NCBI GenBank assembly: GCA_035079385.1 | Contig: JAVHKY010000013.1 | Location: forward strand, 12,026,001 to 12,090,000 | From: Aspidiotus rigidus | Lineage: Eukaryota; Arthropoda; Insecta; Hemiptera; Diaspididae | DNA: 64,000 nucleotides | Reading direction: 5' to 3' | Part shown: positions 11,701 to 24,349 of the stretch, in pieces | Layout of the letters: every line of letters starts with the position of its first letter | Position numbering within the stretch: the stretch's first letter is position 1 | Program-made: the position numbers and the translations under genes | Notes under the pieces: generated by a model | Seen by the model: the letters and a program-made list of their open reading frames with translations, nothing else | What the model was told of the DNA's origin: nothing | Databases searched by the model: none

Positions 11701-12541
11701 TTACCCTTTCTCAGTGTTTCCACAATCAATCGGTAACATGAATTTAGCTTCCACTGAAGTTGAATTTAAAATAATACATAATGGAATCTTCTTCATCTGA
11801 ATACGAAGAACAATTCTAATTAAATCAAGCGAAAGATTTTTCAAACGAACAATTCGATTGTAAAATCAGTTTTTCCATGCACCCACTCATTCTTTTTCCT
11901 GGATTCTCATTCTCCGTCTAAAAAGTTCATTTTTGCATTATTCGGTAGGTGTTTACCTACTAAGTAGTTCCGATTCGTGGAACTATATTTTTTTCCTCAT
12001 TCATTGTAAGAATAAGTACTAATTGTTCGTACCAATTTCTTGAAAACATTGTTTGCCGCATAATCAACTCGAATATGCAAATTAATTCATCTTAAACGAT
12101 GGCAATCTCAGTAAAAATTCAAGTGCCGTATTTAGATACAAAATTGAATTTACTCCAAGTTATATAATTTGTATTTGAAATCGAGTATGTTGGAAATATT
12201 ACACGTGTTTTTTTCTCCTTTTTTTTCCAAGGTCGCAAATAGTGATATAAGTGAGCATTCGTTCTTGGCAGCTATTTTTAACCATCTTCAACCCAATTAT
12301 GAATATTGTATCGTTGATTTTATTATATAAATATAATGTGAGGAAATTTTTGTCAGCCCAACTACATTTTTGAATAAGTAAGGAAACAAGAGAAAAAAAT
12401 TGCTTTTCTTCAACGGGTTGAATGTAACATAATTGAATTGACGTTTCGATTTTTCAAATCTTGATAGATATATCTTTTCAAACCAGTTGAATTTATAAAC
12501 CATTGGAGGAGGAATTTCACGAAAAAATCTATAAAATTCTG
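11701..12541. other. Intergenic, nothing recognised
   Basis: AT-rich DNA upstream of GGPPS with no supported gene or element. Confidence 0.4.
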
Positions 12542-12710
12542 GGTGATGAATTTTACTATGTACCTTACTGGTTTTTATTAGGTACCTACCTTGGATGATG
12601 AATTTTACTGTGTACCTACCTTGGATAATGATTTTTATTGGGTACCTACCTTGGATAATGATTTTTATTGGGTACCTGGATGATGAATTTTACTGTGTAC
12701 CTACCTTGGT
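12542..12710. repeat. Minisatellite, unit about 33-35 bp
   Basis: About five imperfect copies of a unit like GGATGATGAATTTTACTGTG followed by TACCTACCTT, with alternating variants (GATAATGATTTTTATTGGG). Confidence 0.85.
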
Positions 12711-12881
12711 GAAAATGATGTACAGGAGATTTCCCTAAAAAAGGCCTGAAATATGAGTAAATAATCACTTTGTTTTTTTCTGAACGTTTCCTGAACGATT
12801 ACGCGCTCTAAAAAAATCATAGGAAAAAAAGTATTCGTTTTTCATAATGAATGATACTAATTACTGGATAAAAAGGGGGTG

Positions 12882-12915
12882 GTAGGTATCCTGGGTTAAA
12901 GACCCGGGATACCTA
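12882..12915. repeat. Short hairpin (imperfect palindrome)
   Basis: GGTAGGTATCCTGGGTT is followed after one or two bases by its near-perfect inverse, a stem of about 16 bp with a tiny loop. No known RNA matches it. It lies in non-coding DNA. Confidence 0.6.
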
Positions 12916-15316
12916 CTCCTATTCTTTCGACGTGGAACACGTCTTGTATATATAACGAGGAGGTATTTCTGAAAAAATCGAGCGACAGATTTAAAAACGA
13001 CAGATTATCCCTAGCAACAGATTTCAGGTACCTACAGATTTTAGGTTGCAACAGGTTTTAGATAGCTATAGATTTTAAAAAGGTGAGCCCCTGGCGAGAC
13101 GCATAGCGCCAATTTTCAATTCCAAGGATAATCTCACTTTCTTAAAGCTTCTCCTTCCTCGAAGGAGGTGGGGTAAGTGGAATAAATGAGAAATTTTATA
13201 ACTTGGCCTTTGGTTTATCCAAGTTAACTTCTTAAAATTCAAAGCCCTTACCAAGTGCCTAGTTGTCGATTTTGTTTTCTTTTTTGTACCTAGTTCTTTT
13301 TTTTTATTTATATTTTTGCGGTTTTATTATTTTGAAGTTCGGAGTTTTTCCTACTCAATTAATTCATTTGTTTATTCTTCTTTCTTTTTGTAGTTTTTTT
13401 TTTTTTTCATTTATTAGCTCTCGTTTGCGGTGTGAAATTTTTATTTAACCTTTTTTTGTGACGCGCCGAGTTCTCCAGATTATATTTGCCAAGCACTTTT
13501 CATTAGTTTTCTTCTTTCTTTCTTTTAGAAGGATACGCAAGTTTTCAAGGAGAATGGCTTTTCGAATTATCAAAAAATGAATGTTATTCCTTCAAAACAG
13601 GCAAAGAATGTTCTTGGACATTTGATAAGTTTTACTCTCTCTCCTTAATTCTAGAATTACAGTTTTTTTTTTGTTTTCCGCGCCAAGTAATACTATTGAG
13701 TACTTTTTTTTTTTAATTTATTTTGTTCCACCCTTCATTCCCAATCTTTTGAGTAACTAGCGTCAGTCAAGATTTGCCCCAATCTCTTCATTAAGCCTCA
13801 ATCATATACCGCAATCCTATCATACGAGCTCCTACGTGTATGAAGCGTCGATAATTCTGTGAAAAAAACTTTGCTTCTTTGACCAAGCTCTGACGTTTGT
13901 TCTAGTGTGGAAGGGGAAGGTGAGAAGGTCAACATTTAGTACGATAGTCCTCGAACCACAGAATCGCTCATTTCCTTTATTTTTCTCTAATATCAACGAT
14001 TATTTCAATGTTCATTCAAAATCGTCTACAGAATATCACATCGTTATCGGATACTTCTCTAACCACGTTTGCGAGAGCATAATTTTCGTTAGGTATCGCA
14101 CTCAAGCGGTAACATGAATGCTTGATAAATACCTCTTATCAAGACTGATAAGCGCAGCATCGGCGTATGAGCTCTGAGAAATATGGAATGAAAGAAAAGA
14201 ACTTTCATAAGGTATGATCGACACTAACGAGAAGAGAAAACGAACGTTGTGCAATATCTTACAGACTTACAGGAATTGCTTCAGCGTGAACATAATTTTT
14301 TTCACAATATGAGGAAATAAACTGGTCTGGGTCAACTTGGTATATATCTCACTATCTCAGTAAGGTATCGCTTTGTTTCCTGTACCAACCTGTATCAAAA
14401 AAGATAGCGAGAAAAATTCTCTCATCTACAAAATCCTCGAATATTTCAGTATTTTGCTGGGTTTTAAACCAGAATCTAGAACTAAATAGACCCTGCAACT
14501 GAATACATGAAGAAAAACCTTCAATGTATTCATATACTTCGTGATTATTCGTGATACAGGATTGTACCTATGTGTGACAGTGTGAATGAATCAAAGCATT
14601 AGACTTTTGGTAGGTAATTGCTGTTTAGTGTGTAGACCTTGTCTTATTCATCGGGAACAGCTGATTTATATCGTTAGCAAAATGCAGAGGAGGAATCGAG
14701 AATGAGAGAAGCACTCATTTCTATTGGCTCTAAAAGAGCCAAAATTGTTTCAAAATGTTCCTCTAGCCATACTTGACTAACTGGTGAAGTAGTGAGGGTT
14801 GCCATTATTTTTTGCTTGAACCTTGACAAAAGATCGTTGATCGTGTTCCGAACTTATCGAAAACAAAAGAAATTTCTGCGATTTCTGGAATTCGCATATT
14901 ATTTTTCTCAAAAGTCGCAACGATGCCCCACCCGCATAGTCTTGGTATTAGTCACCTAATCTTTTCTGTTTACTGAAACCTGCAACACTGCCAAAAACAA
15001 AAATAATTATTTTGGTTTTCACGCAAAGCAACCCTGATTCCCGGATATCAACAGTCAAGTCCGATTATTATCAATTTTGATTTTCGAATACGAACTTCAA
15101 ATATTTCCTTCGAGAGTGAGAAGTCTTCTCTTTCAAATTTTGTATTCGATCCTCTGCACTTTCCTCGCGTTATCTCATCTTCATAAGCAAAATAACCCGA
15201 AGTCTAGGGTTAATTGCTATGTAGAATGTTTCCTTGACCTCATTGCCAAATCAGTAAGCACCGTTCTATTCTCTCCGAATACTTTGTTCTAGTCGACTGG
15301 AACAGGGCGCATAATA
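12916..15316. other. Intergenic between GGPPS and TRMO
   Basis: T-rich tracts and stop-filled frames. The end nearest 15317 should contain the TRMO promoter and 5' UTR, but no clear TATA or initiator was identified. Confidence 0.35.
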
Positions 15317-16765
15317 ATGACTTCAGAATGCGGAGAAGTGAAGGACGGTACTGCAGAAATTGCAAAATTATTCAATACCCTAAGTATTACACGGAAAGAA
15401 TTGAACAATGCGAGGTACGTCGTCTAGTACGATTTTATCAGCCACAAGTTTGAGAAACTTTGCCTCTTTAATGATGTTGAGTGTGCGATTTGCAGGAAAG
15501 ATCTGCGACGTCTGAATTTATGTTACCAGAAAGATATCGACAATATACTTACGTCTTTGAAAACTTGGAAATGTGAGTCGTGTTCAGCTTCCATCGCAGA
15601 GAATGATTCAAAGAAATCAGCAGAGTCCGATGAAAAAGAGCCTATTCCGTTTCAACCTATCGGTCTGGTATCTACATCCTTCTCGGAGAAACGCGGTACT
15701 CCCAGACAAAGCGGAATATGCGCGAGCACTCAAGGGAAATTAACTCTCTTCAATACCGTCTTCACAAATCCTTCTCACGCGCTCGAAGGGTTGGAAGAGT
15801 TCTCGCACATGTGGTAAGAAAACTCGGCGCTGATTTCGATTCCAAATACGAATCAATATTAATTTATCTCTTTGTAGGATATTATTCTACTTCCACAAGA
15901 ATGATTCGACTCATGTACGCGCGAAAATTTCTCCTCCGCGACTGAATGGATTGAAAACGGGAGTCTTCGGTACTCGATCTCCTCATAGACCTTCGCCCGT
16001 AGGTTTGTCGCTCGTTCATATCGACTGCATCGATGGTAAGGAATATTGTTCCATGGTATCACGTTAGAAAACTATGATAATACTCGTTAATTGATGAAAT
16101 TATATCTCTTGTAGCGTCTTCCATTTATTTTTCGGGTGTCGACATGTTGGACGGGACACCGGTATTAGATATAAAACCATACATCCCACAGTACGATAAT
16201 CCAACATTCCTGAGCACTCAGTGGAATATAGAATTTCAAAAGTCCAAGCAGCTTTACGGCAGTAGTAGCGAGTTACTAGATCACAGCAGTATTCCTAGAG
16301 AAGCTCCGGACGGTGAAGAAGACTGCCCGGAGGATACTCTTCAGATAACAATATCACCGTCACCTACAAATGACGAGGTAATTTGTTGTAAAGAAGATAG
16401 TGAAGGCTGGAATATTGTTGATTGAACGTTTTTTCTTCTCGAAGGTTCGCGTTCCCCAGTGGATAACCGAATCAACTGTCAGCCAGCTGACGGTCACCTT
16501 CAAGGAGAAGGCGCGTTCTGATCTCGACGCAATTAAACGAAGTTTATCAGTTCCTTCGGATGATCTCGATACGAAAGAAGATCTTGAATTGTGTATCACG
16601 CGAATATTACAGGAAGATCCTCGATCCGTCTATGTTCGCGAACGATACAGCAATCAGTTTTACACCTTCTTAATTGGAAAATATCATGTCAGCTGCAAAT
16701 TTGACGATTGCAATCACGGCGTGCAGGTTTACAAAATTATGAAAGCTGATTCTATGTCGTCTTGA
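15317..16765 (+). CDS. TRMO: tRNA (adenine(37)-N6)-methyltransferase, TRMO/TsaA family (385 aa, complete)
   Basis: SAM-dependent enzyme that methylates t6A37 of ANN-decoding tRNAs to m6t6A. Five exons: 15317-15414, 15496-15813, 15878-16035, 16115-16377 and 16445-16765; phases agree and the total is 1158 nt. An N-terminal helical region of about 80 residues includes a CxxC pair (C59, C62). The TsaA beta-barrel domain follows: PIGLVSTSF, GTPRQ (100-104), LEGLEEFSHMW, then PPRLNGLKTGVFGTRSPHRP (158-177), GVDMLDGTPVLDIKPY (199-214). The animal-type C-terminal extension (LQEDPRSVYVRER...FYTFLIG...) is intact. Oddity: the usual RPN of the RSPHRPNxIG motif reads RPS (S178) followed by PVG. It converges on the sugar transporter at 17061, 295 bp away. 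A variant ATTAAA signal is at 16866-16871. Confidence 0.93.
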
Positions 16766-17060
16766 AAAGACGTTGTAAATTCCTTTTTTTTTCTAGTTGA
16801 TTATTGTTAGTGTTATAGAACTCACTGTTTCGTTTTTGTAAAATATTTGCTCCGTATTTTAAAATATTAAATATGCTGTCAGAGTGGAAGATGAATAAGA
16901 TTCGACGCAGGCTCACGAAATAATTCTCTCAATTAGAAGAAAAATTCGGTACATAACATTCTTTTAGAGGTTAACGAAACAAAACAAAAAAATATTTTTC
17001 TATAACAAAACAAAATTTTGGACTAGAATTTCTTCACTACTATTTAAAAAAAAATTGTGT

Positions 17061-20000
17061 TTATAATTCGTCGTATGGAATACTGGCTCCCAGTTCGCTT
17101 TGTATCTGCTCTCGGCTCTTATTCTTTGTTTCCGGTATGAATTTCAGGGTGTACAAAAAACCGATAATGCATAATGCTAGGAAAAAGGAGTAAACGGTAA
17201 CTTGTCCAAGGGCTTGAACAGCTGGTAGAAAACATTTTGACATGAGAAAAGACGAGCCCCAGGTAAAACAAACAATAACTGATGGAGCCCACTTTTGCGC
17301 CTCGGTAGGGATGATTTCAGGCGTCATGAACCACGGTACCGGACTAACTCCCAGACGGAACATAGCCAAAAATAAGCAGAGAGTTACAGCGGGTACGAGG
17401 CCGTACACATCCTTTAGCGGAAGGCTGAGCAAAAATGGATCCTCTGTAGAAGAACAGAAAATTTATTAAATTTATACTAAGTATGAGTCTTGGGGAAGTT
17501 GATCTTTTGCTTACCATTTATTACAATGAGCTGTACGTAAGCCACGAATACCACCATGCTTAATGACATGATGAAGAACGAGAAAGTCAGTAAAAATCGT
17601 CTCCCGATGGTATCGACAGCTACGATGGATATAGCGGAACCAACTACAGATAGAATACCGACAAGCACGGTTGCGTAATTTGGTTGTATCGACGATTTAG
17701 TCATTTCAAAAATACTGTCCCCGTAATACTGAACCATCGTGGCTCCGCAAGTTCGTTGCACGACAAACAGAAAGAATGCGAGAAGAAACGCTTTCACAGT
17801 TACTTTGCTGAAAATATTAATTTTTCGTGCACCTTAATTATACTGTTGGAGGAGCCTTATTAAAATTTCTAACCATACCTCAGGCTGTTATAAAAATTCT
17901 TTATTTGTGAAATAGGCGATAGAAATGAGCTACGTTCTTGATTTTCATCGCGATTAGTCTCTTCTTTACCCTCGAGTAGGGCGCGATGAATATGCTCCAA
18001 TTTTTCTCTAATATTACAATGTTTCCCGTACAACCATCTGAAACAATACCAATTTTGTGATAATGAATGGGTGCCGGAGAAAGGTACATACTCGAAAGCG
18101 TGCCGGAATACTTACTTAATTGATTTTACCGCATTGTCCTTCTCTCCATGTCGGGTATAGTACAATGGAGATTCCGGCATCCAATAGAATGATAAAAAAA
18201 ATACGATTGGGACCAGTAATGAGATCCAGGTTGTCCAGAAAATCGACGTTAAAGCTCCGAAAAAGTACACGTAAAGTAAACCGACGCATTGAAGCAGATC
18301 GTACATGGTGCCAACGCGTCCTCGGATGCGATCGCAGCAAATTTCGTTGTTGTATATTGGCAGAGCTATATTCATACTTCCATAACTTATACCGCTGATG
18401 AAACGACCGATGTACAGAAACCAGACCTAAAATGAAGGAACTTATTTTCCGAATGGACGTAATGAAAAAAAAAACGGAGGTGCCAGCATCCTTATGGTAG
18501 GCAATGCGCTACGGATCGACGTAATGGTATTTGTGGGGTGGGAGAAGTTAATGTCAAAGCATTATCTTGACAGAGATTTTGTTCAGAACTTCTCATCAAG
18601 ACTGTAATCAGACTTTTGGGTAAATGCTGAGGGAAAATTCATGTTGTTGACGTCACTATATAAATTTGATGAGTGTAAGAAGAGACGAATGATGAGGAGT
18701 GTCCTATCGAGTTCTACTTCCTTCCGCCCTCTTCATCAACACCTGCAGGCCAAGGGGCCTTCACTTGCCCCTCATCTCCTTCTACCTCAAACGCCCTTTT
18801 CCCACTTCCTTAACATCCCCTTCCTCCCCCTTTCTCTTGCGCGGTTCAACGCTTGTTGGATGACAGCCCCACAATATTCTGTACCCTTGTCATTTGTCAT
18901 GTAATATCTCTCTACACTAGCGTGTTGTCTCTCTTCCCGCTCCAAGCTTGCTTCCTCTCCTTCCCCTACCTATCCAACGCGCCCCACAGATCATAGAAAA
19001 ATGAAGAAAGTGCCCTGCCTCCTTGCAGCCCACACAAACTATTTTTCAAATTCCAGCTTCTTAACAATTCTTCCTCCCCTCCTCTCTCTCTACTGGAAAA
19101 CTTCCCTTGACCCTCTCCTGGTCTGTTGGTATAACAATTGGCTCTTCCCCTCCTCAACCTATGTGATATTCTGGACAAATACTTCCTCTCCATCCTCCCC
19201 CCCCCTACAAAAGCCTTCCCATGACAATAGATCTCATTGTGAACCCACTTCCTCCTCATCCTCCTCCCCTATTCCATTAGCTGACATGACATTCTTTATC
19301 TTCTTGACAATTCTTTCTCCTCTTCCTTCCCCACGGAAAACATACCTTTATCTTGACAATTCTTCCTCCTCTCCCTTCCCCCTACTGAAAATTTTTTACC
19401 TTGACCCTAATTTAGACCACTGATGCAACAATAAGCTTCTCCCCTACCCGACATATTCAAAATTCTCGAATAACCTTTTCTCCTTCCCCAACTCTCCTGC
19501 CCATAAGAGACCTCACTGTGAATCCAGTTCCTCCATTCTCTTTTCCTATCCACCATACCCAGTTTGTCTTCCTTCCACTTACTCATTTCTTGTCCAAGAG
19601 AAAATGCTCCTCCTCTCCCTTCCATACTCACTCCCACCTTGACCATGAGGCCCATTGTGGATCTACTTCCTCCTCCCCTATTCCACCAGCTGACATGACA
19701 TTCTTGAAGACCAGTCCATGTATACAGAAAGTCATCACCATATCCATGCCAAAAATAAACACGACGAAAAGAAGAGATCAAGTTCAAATTTGGACACAAA
19801 TACCTCCAAAATGAACCCAGCGGGGAACCGATAGGAAAGCCAAAACTTTATCGTTATAACAATTCGGGGATTAATAAATATTAAGCAGATTACAACCCCT
19901 TCAGGAGGAGGGTATGGGGTTTGGTTCAAGGAGGGCTCTGGAGAAGTCATTTTACGTCACCAAAGCAGTGTTGGGCAAGGGAAAATTACCTTTTTAATAA

Positions 20001-20571
20001 ATTGCCGACACGCCTCCTTTCCTAAGTAAATCGGATAATGAAACACATTTTACCCAGAAGGTTACTAGAATACTTCGTAGAAATTTCATAGCTTACTTTA
20101 TTCTGATTGAAGATTATAAAAAGCCATCCAACGATAATGGGCCAAGCTAAAAGTAGCAAGCAAGTACGCCGACCATATCGAAAGGACAGATATCCCGCCG
20201 GTATAGCGCCGAAAACAGCGCCCAAATTTATCAATGAGCCAACCCACGACGCTTCATCCACAGATAGGGGCCTGATGCCGAGTCCAGAAGTGCCATCCAT
20301 CAACTTCGGCGTAGCCGGTGACGACCAGCCTCCTACGCAGCCAGTGCTCAATGATATGACGGAGGCTATGCATCAATTAAAGAACAGTTTTAGAGATAAC
20401 AAAGCAAACAGAGCTTAACTCGTTCTAACTCGTACACCTACCTAAAAAAGCTGCTAAATATTGTCTCCATACCGTTTCCTTGTGCGCTACAGAATCAGAT
20501 GATATTATCGAGCGAACTTCAGGAGGTGTGGTCATAACGTTCTCCTTATTTGCATTTCTTGAAACTTCCAT
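17061..20571 (-). CDS. SLC2-type facilitated sugar transporter, Tret1-like, paralog A (514 aa, complete)
   Basis: Major-facilitator sugar transporter of the plasma membrane, closest by motif order to insect facilitated trehalose transporters. Six exons on the minus strand: 20571-20442, 20365-20097, 18426-18116, 18037-17879, 17807-17515 and 17443-17061; total 1545 nt. A cytosolic N-terminus of about 35 aa leads to VWRQYLAAFL. Then TGCVGGWSSPATPKL (helix 1), YGRR (107-110), IGRFISG, PESP (217-220), VVQRTCGAT in helix 7, DTIGRRF, VSPVPWFMTPEIIPTEAQ and PETKNKSREQIQ near the end. Helix 7 has QRTCGAT where hexose carriers have QQxSGIN, so the substrate could differ. Exon pattern and phases match the paralog at 31840-36527. 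Intron 2 is 1.7 kb and pyrimidine-rich. Confidence 0.9.
18700..19720. repeat. CT-rich degenerate tandem repeat in intron 2 of transporter A
   Basis: The plus strand is strongly C+T rich. Phrases recur, such as CTGACATGACATTCTT (about 19280 and 19690), TTCTTGACAATTCTT, and CATTGTG(A/G)A(A/T)C followed by TTCCTCCTC. Open frames here come from base composition only. Confidence 0.75.
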
Positions 20572-21629
20572 ATCTACGAAATATTTTATCGCGTGTGACC
20601 GTTATCTAAAAATTGCACTTCATGTATGGGACGCAAATAATATTAAGAAAGATCATTGCAGCATTTTTTATCAAACCTGTCCACTGGCGACCAGAACCTA
20701 AAATGTCTCAACTTACCAGTGGTTTATGGCATAGAAAGAACATGAAGCTTTCTCGCCATTCGATGAACACGTCAGGTATCAACATTCAAATAAATCTACA
20801 AATTCTTACTTCAATAAACTTAATAGTCGTTAAGCCGGGGAAAAAAATAACAGAGCTGTTTGGAAACGCGCAAGATTGCACAGCATTACGAATTGACGAG
20901 TAAACTGATACTAACTTCGGCAAGAAAGGTGAAGAAGCCAAGAAAATACACTACCGGCACCTAATAAATCTAATGCAATCTTTGTGATAAACATATGACG
21001 TCGAACCGGTTATCACATTATGATGTATTCGATCGAATAGATACTCAAACGAGAAAATTCTAATGAGAGGGAAACAGAAGTCGATACAGGCGTTTTAAAT
21101 TTCTATAGTTTTAAAGATCATTTCGGGACCTTGAAATTGATATTTATTGCGACTTACGATAGACGAGATGAAAATCAATTAACGTTGACATCGAGACAAA
21201 AATTAGTTTTCCTAGCTTCTCGAGACGTCGTGAGAATTTTCTGTTGGTTCCAAAAATTGAGAAGTATGGCCTCATTACTTACCTTATGTCACATTTTAGT
21301 ATGACCCCCTTTTCCCTTCTACAGAAGAGAACATTTTATGATCATCTGACGACGTAGATCTTTCGAGGTAAAAATTTTTGCCTATAAAATCATATTTCTA
21401 GTGGAACTTTCTGACAGAAAATGCACTCGGATAAACTATTGAACAAAAAAGACTACAAAGAAAGTGCCGAAAATTTTCTACAACTCTTCTCAAAAAGTTA
21501 GAGGATTGTGTCGTATCGTATGACAAGAAGAGGACTGGCGGTATTTCGAACATAACTGTTGCAAGAGGAAGAGACAACATCAAGTTTAATGACAGCAAGG
21601 AATCCGGTTCTTAAGTCGATATTTCAAGA
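20572..21629. other. Region upstream of transporter A
   Basis: Should contain the promoter of the transporter gene. No element could be assigned with confidence and no other gene is seen. Confidence 0.35.
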
Positions 21630-21900
21630 GGGAACCTGTTGTATAGTTTTTTTTTCACCGTACCCCGTACGGCGAAAAACTTGGAAAAAATTCGACTCTC
21701 GAGCAATATACGTATGATAGGAGAGGTTGGAAAAATTTCGTTTCGCGACCAGTAACGTAATCATGATAGAAGGGGGAATGGTATACGAAGCATTATATGG
21801 CTAGTTACTTGAAGGGGCGATCCTAATGCGGGTCATATCATGTATTATTTTTCAACCCATAGAACAGAGGTTCCCTGCGTTCGTCGTTTTTATCAAACCT
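21630..21900. repeat. Dispersed repeat family, copy 2
   Basis: Shares GGGAACCTGTT(G/T)TATAG, a GGCGAAAAACTTGGAAAAAAT segment, CGACTCTCGAG and ATATA...TATGATAGGAGAGG with the copies at 5.2 and 41.7 kb. It lies in the opposite orientation to much of copy 1. Confidence 0.65.
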
Positions 21901-22139
21901 TCTACCTTCTGAAAATGTTTCGAGTCCCTCAGTCAGACGACTTCTCTCTCTACCTTGAGATTCGAAATTATTTCCAAACCTGCAAATAGAACAGTCAACT
22001 CCCATCATTGTTCTTCTTCAGACTTCTGCAAATCTTCTTTTTTCGGACACTAGTCACTTTATTAAGTCGTTATTTTTCTGAGTCTCCATTCTTTCGATAT
22101 CTAGTGACTCGAAACTTTTCCAAGTCCCCCTCCTCTACG

Positions 22140-22330
22140 TATATGGTTCGTGACTCAGAATTTTATAACAGGGAACTTGTTTTATGACGGGTTAGCAAGG
22201 AAAAAATTAGGATGCCGTTGCAGCAAGATCCGTATTCTATTGCGGAAGGTCTTTCAAAAAGTAGAACATATAAAAAATCCTATCATATATAGCCCGAGAC
22301 CCGAAATTTTTCCAAGTCCCACGTCATCAA
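22140..22330. repeat. Dispersed repeat family, copy 3
   Basis: Carries AACAGGGAACTTGTTTTATG, TATCATATATAGCCCGAGA and AAATTTTTCCAAGTCCC, as in the other copies. DNA from 22331 to 23295 shows nothing further that I recognise. Confidence 0.6.
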
Positions 22331-23295
22331 CCTTGGACCGCTCGCGGACGAAAGTTTCCTGAAAGTACCCCCAACAAAAGGGATAGTGGATTCCCCACTA
22401 TAAAAAGTCTGACGTCCTCCCGGTGAATGAAGGTTTCAAGGGAGACTAAGGAAGTCAGGGCCCGGACCGAACTTGATGTCTCAAGTGAGGGACCTAGAGT
22501 AATTTTGACCATCAAGCGACTTATTATGTGGACCAGAACTCGGAAGAATTCTGACTTCCGAAGGTAGGTACTTCAAAGAATTTCAATCATTGAGCTGTTT
22601 ATGAAAGGGAAAGAGGTAGATTGTGGTCTGAAGGGTGTCTGCGCTACTTTAAAGGCTTGGAAAAATCGAGCTTTACTCATTATATCGAGAGGGACTAAAA
22701 ACAATTTGACTTCCAAGTCGTACGTACACGTGAAGGGAGGGGAAACAAACATTTTGACCGTCTAGCTGTATTTCAGAATTTCAGAATGACAAGAAAATAG
22801 TTGTTATCATGGTGAGAGGAGATTGCATTGTGGACTCTAGACCGAGATCAACGATTTTCTTTTATAATCAAAGTTATAGCAGCCGAGGGGAGAAGAAATT
22901 CAAATCTGATCGATTTGTGGGAAGAGTAGAGTTTTTGTCAGGTATTGGCAAAGAAATAGAAAAAGAAATCATAGGTAGTCTAGCTTGCTTTTTCTTTGGG
23001 GAGGAATAGAGGGGATGTTAGATTTGGGATTTGTCAATTGATGATATTTTTCGCGATTAGCCAACTTTATTGTTTCAATGGGGTAAAGAGTTTTTCCTTC
23101 CCATCGCTACGCTCTTCATCCCGTCTTTTCATCTTCAAGAGAGTGTGAGACAATTTGACTTTGATTTTCTGCGATAAAGATATTGGTCGCACATCGGAGT
23201 CAGAATACTCTGAAGAGTGGGGGAGGGGGTGAGTGCACATAAGAAACTGAACTGGTCGAGATAAGGATAGAAGAGGGATTATGACGGAAAAATCT

Positions 23296-23371
23296 CCTGG
23301 CTCGATTGGGAAGCGAACCCGCGACCTCTCGTTTTCATGACGAAAGCGATAACCACTACGCTACCAGGCCC
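23296..23371 (-). mobile_element. tRNA-derived SINE head (or tRNA pseudogene)
   Basis: The minus strand reads like a tRNA: CCTGG...CCAGG acceptor remnant, box A GGTAGCGTAGTGGTTATC (23348-23365), a GCG/CGC D stem, an anticodon stem CTTTCGT/ACGAGAG with one mismatch, and box B GGTCGCGGGTTCGCTTCC (about 23309-23326). The acceptor stem is short and mismatched and box B departs from GGTTCGANTCC. It is therefore better read as the pol III promoter head of a SINE than as a working tRNA gene. Confidence 0.65.
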
Positions 23372-23380
23372 TAAGATTAG

Positions 23381-23651
23381 ATCGTCATATTTTGCCCTCA
23401 GGCGGAAGTTCCACATTGTGAATGAGAGATTCGGAAGACCACAAGACATTAGGCTGTTGCAAATGCACACTAAAGCCTATAGGAAAGAGCCGCAAACCCC
23501 TGGAGGAAGGAGATGAATAAAGGAAGGTGATAAGTGCGGAGGATCATCATATTTTGCCTTCAGATGGGAGTTCCACATTGTGAATGAGGGAATCCGAAGA
23601 CCACAATACATAGGCTGTTGGAAATCCGCACTTATCATCTTCCTTTATTAA
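23381..23651. repeat. Duplicated 88-bp segment with a flanking inverted repeat
   Basis: Two direct copies (23381-23470 and 23544-23631) share GTTCCACATTGTGAATGAG, GAAGACCACAA and TAGGCTGTTG. The second is bracketed by inverted arms GGAAGGTGATAAGTGCGG (about 23523) and CCGCACTTATCATCTTCC (about 23627). Probably part of the neighbouring SINE or of a MITE. Confidence 0.7.
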
Positions 23652-24349
23652 CTGGTCGAGTTCAAAATCTAGGAATTATTGAAAAATGTTGAGCTTTACA
23701 GGCTCTAAATTAAAAGAAAAGTTTTACAAAGGAAGAGAGACTTGAGAAAGTTCAAAAATTCAGAACTATAGAAAAAGAGAGCTTTGAAAAAATTCTCGTT
23801 GGAAGACTGCATCTTCAGAATACGCCTGAAAAGCAGCAAAAAAATTTAGATGCCTTTGTAAACTACACAATGGCAGCGGGGAACCCGCAAGCTTCGCAGT
23901 TCCGTGGGAAACGGCTAATCTGATGAAAGTACGCATTAGGTCTGATCGAGAGTTCCAGCTATAGAAGTCCCTAAAATAAGTCAAGGTCACTGATGACGTT
24001 AAGTTTAGAGTAGGTCTAGGCGTTCTTTATACTAGTTTTATCCTACTAAGGGACTTGATGAAACAAAACAATTCTTTCTCGCTACTTCTCCCAACGCAAC
24101 GTTAAGACTCAGGGTTTTGTCAAAATTCTCGGAAGAATGAAGGAGATGGGCGTGAAAAACTACCTCCTTGGTTACTGCAGTGCACGAATACTCGAAAATA
24201 TTTTTTAATTAGTTGGTAGGTATATTTATGCAGGGATAGGTATGCAGTTGTCTACGACACATTTCATGGCCTCATGATGATAGTAAATAATAACATCGTC
24301 CATCATAATAACACAGAATCAACGAGTATCTGGATCACATTACTTCAAG

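Noticed and set aside
12542..12710. CRISPR-like array
   Set aside because: Units are contiguous and imperfect with no spacers, in insect-type DNA; it is a minisatellite.
19001..19814. Several frames of 97-140 residues on both strands
   Set aside because: They come from CT-rich repeat DNA inside intron 2 of transporter A.
23296..23371. Functional tRNA gene
   Set aside because: The acceptor stem is short and mismatched and box B departs from consensus, so a SINE head is a better reading.
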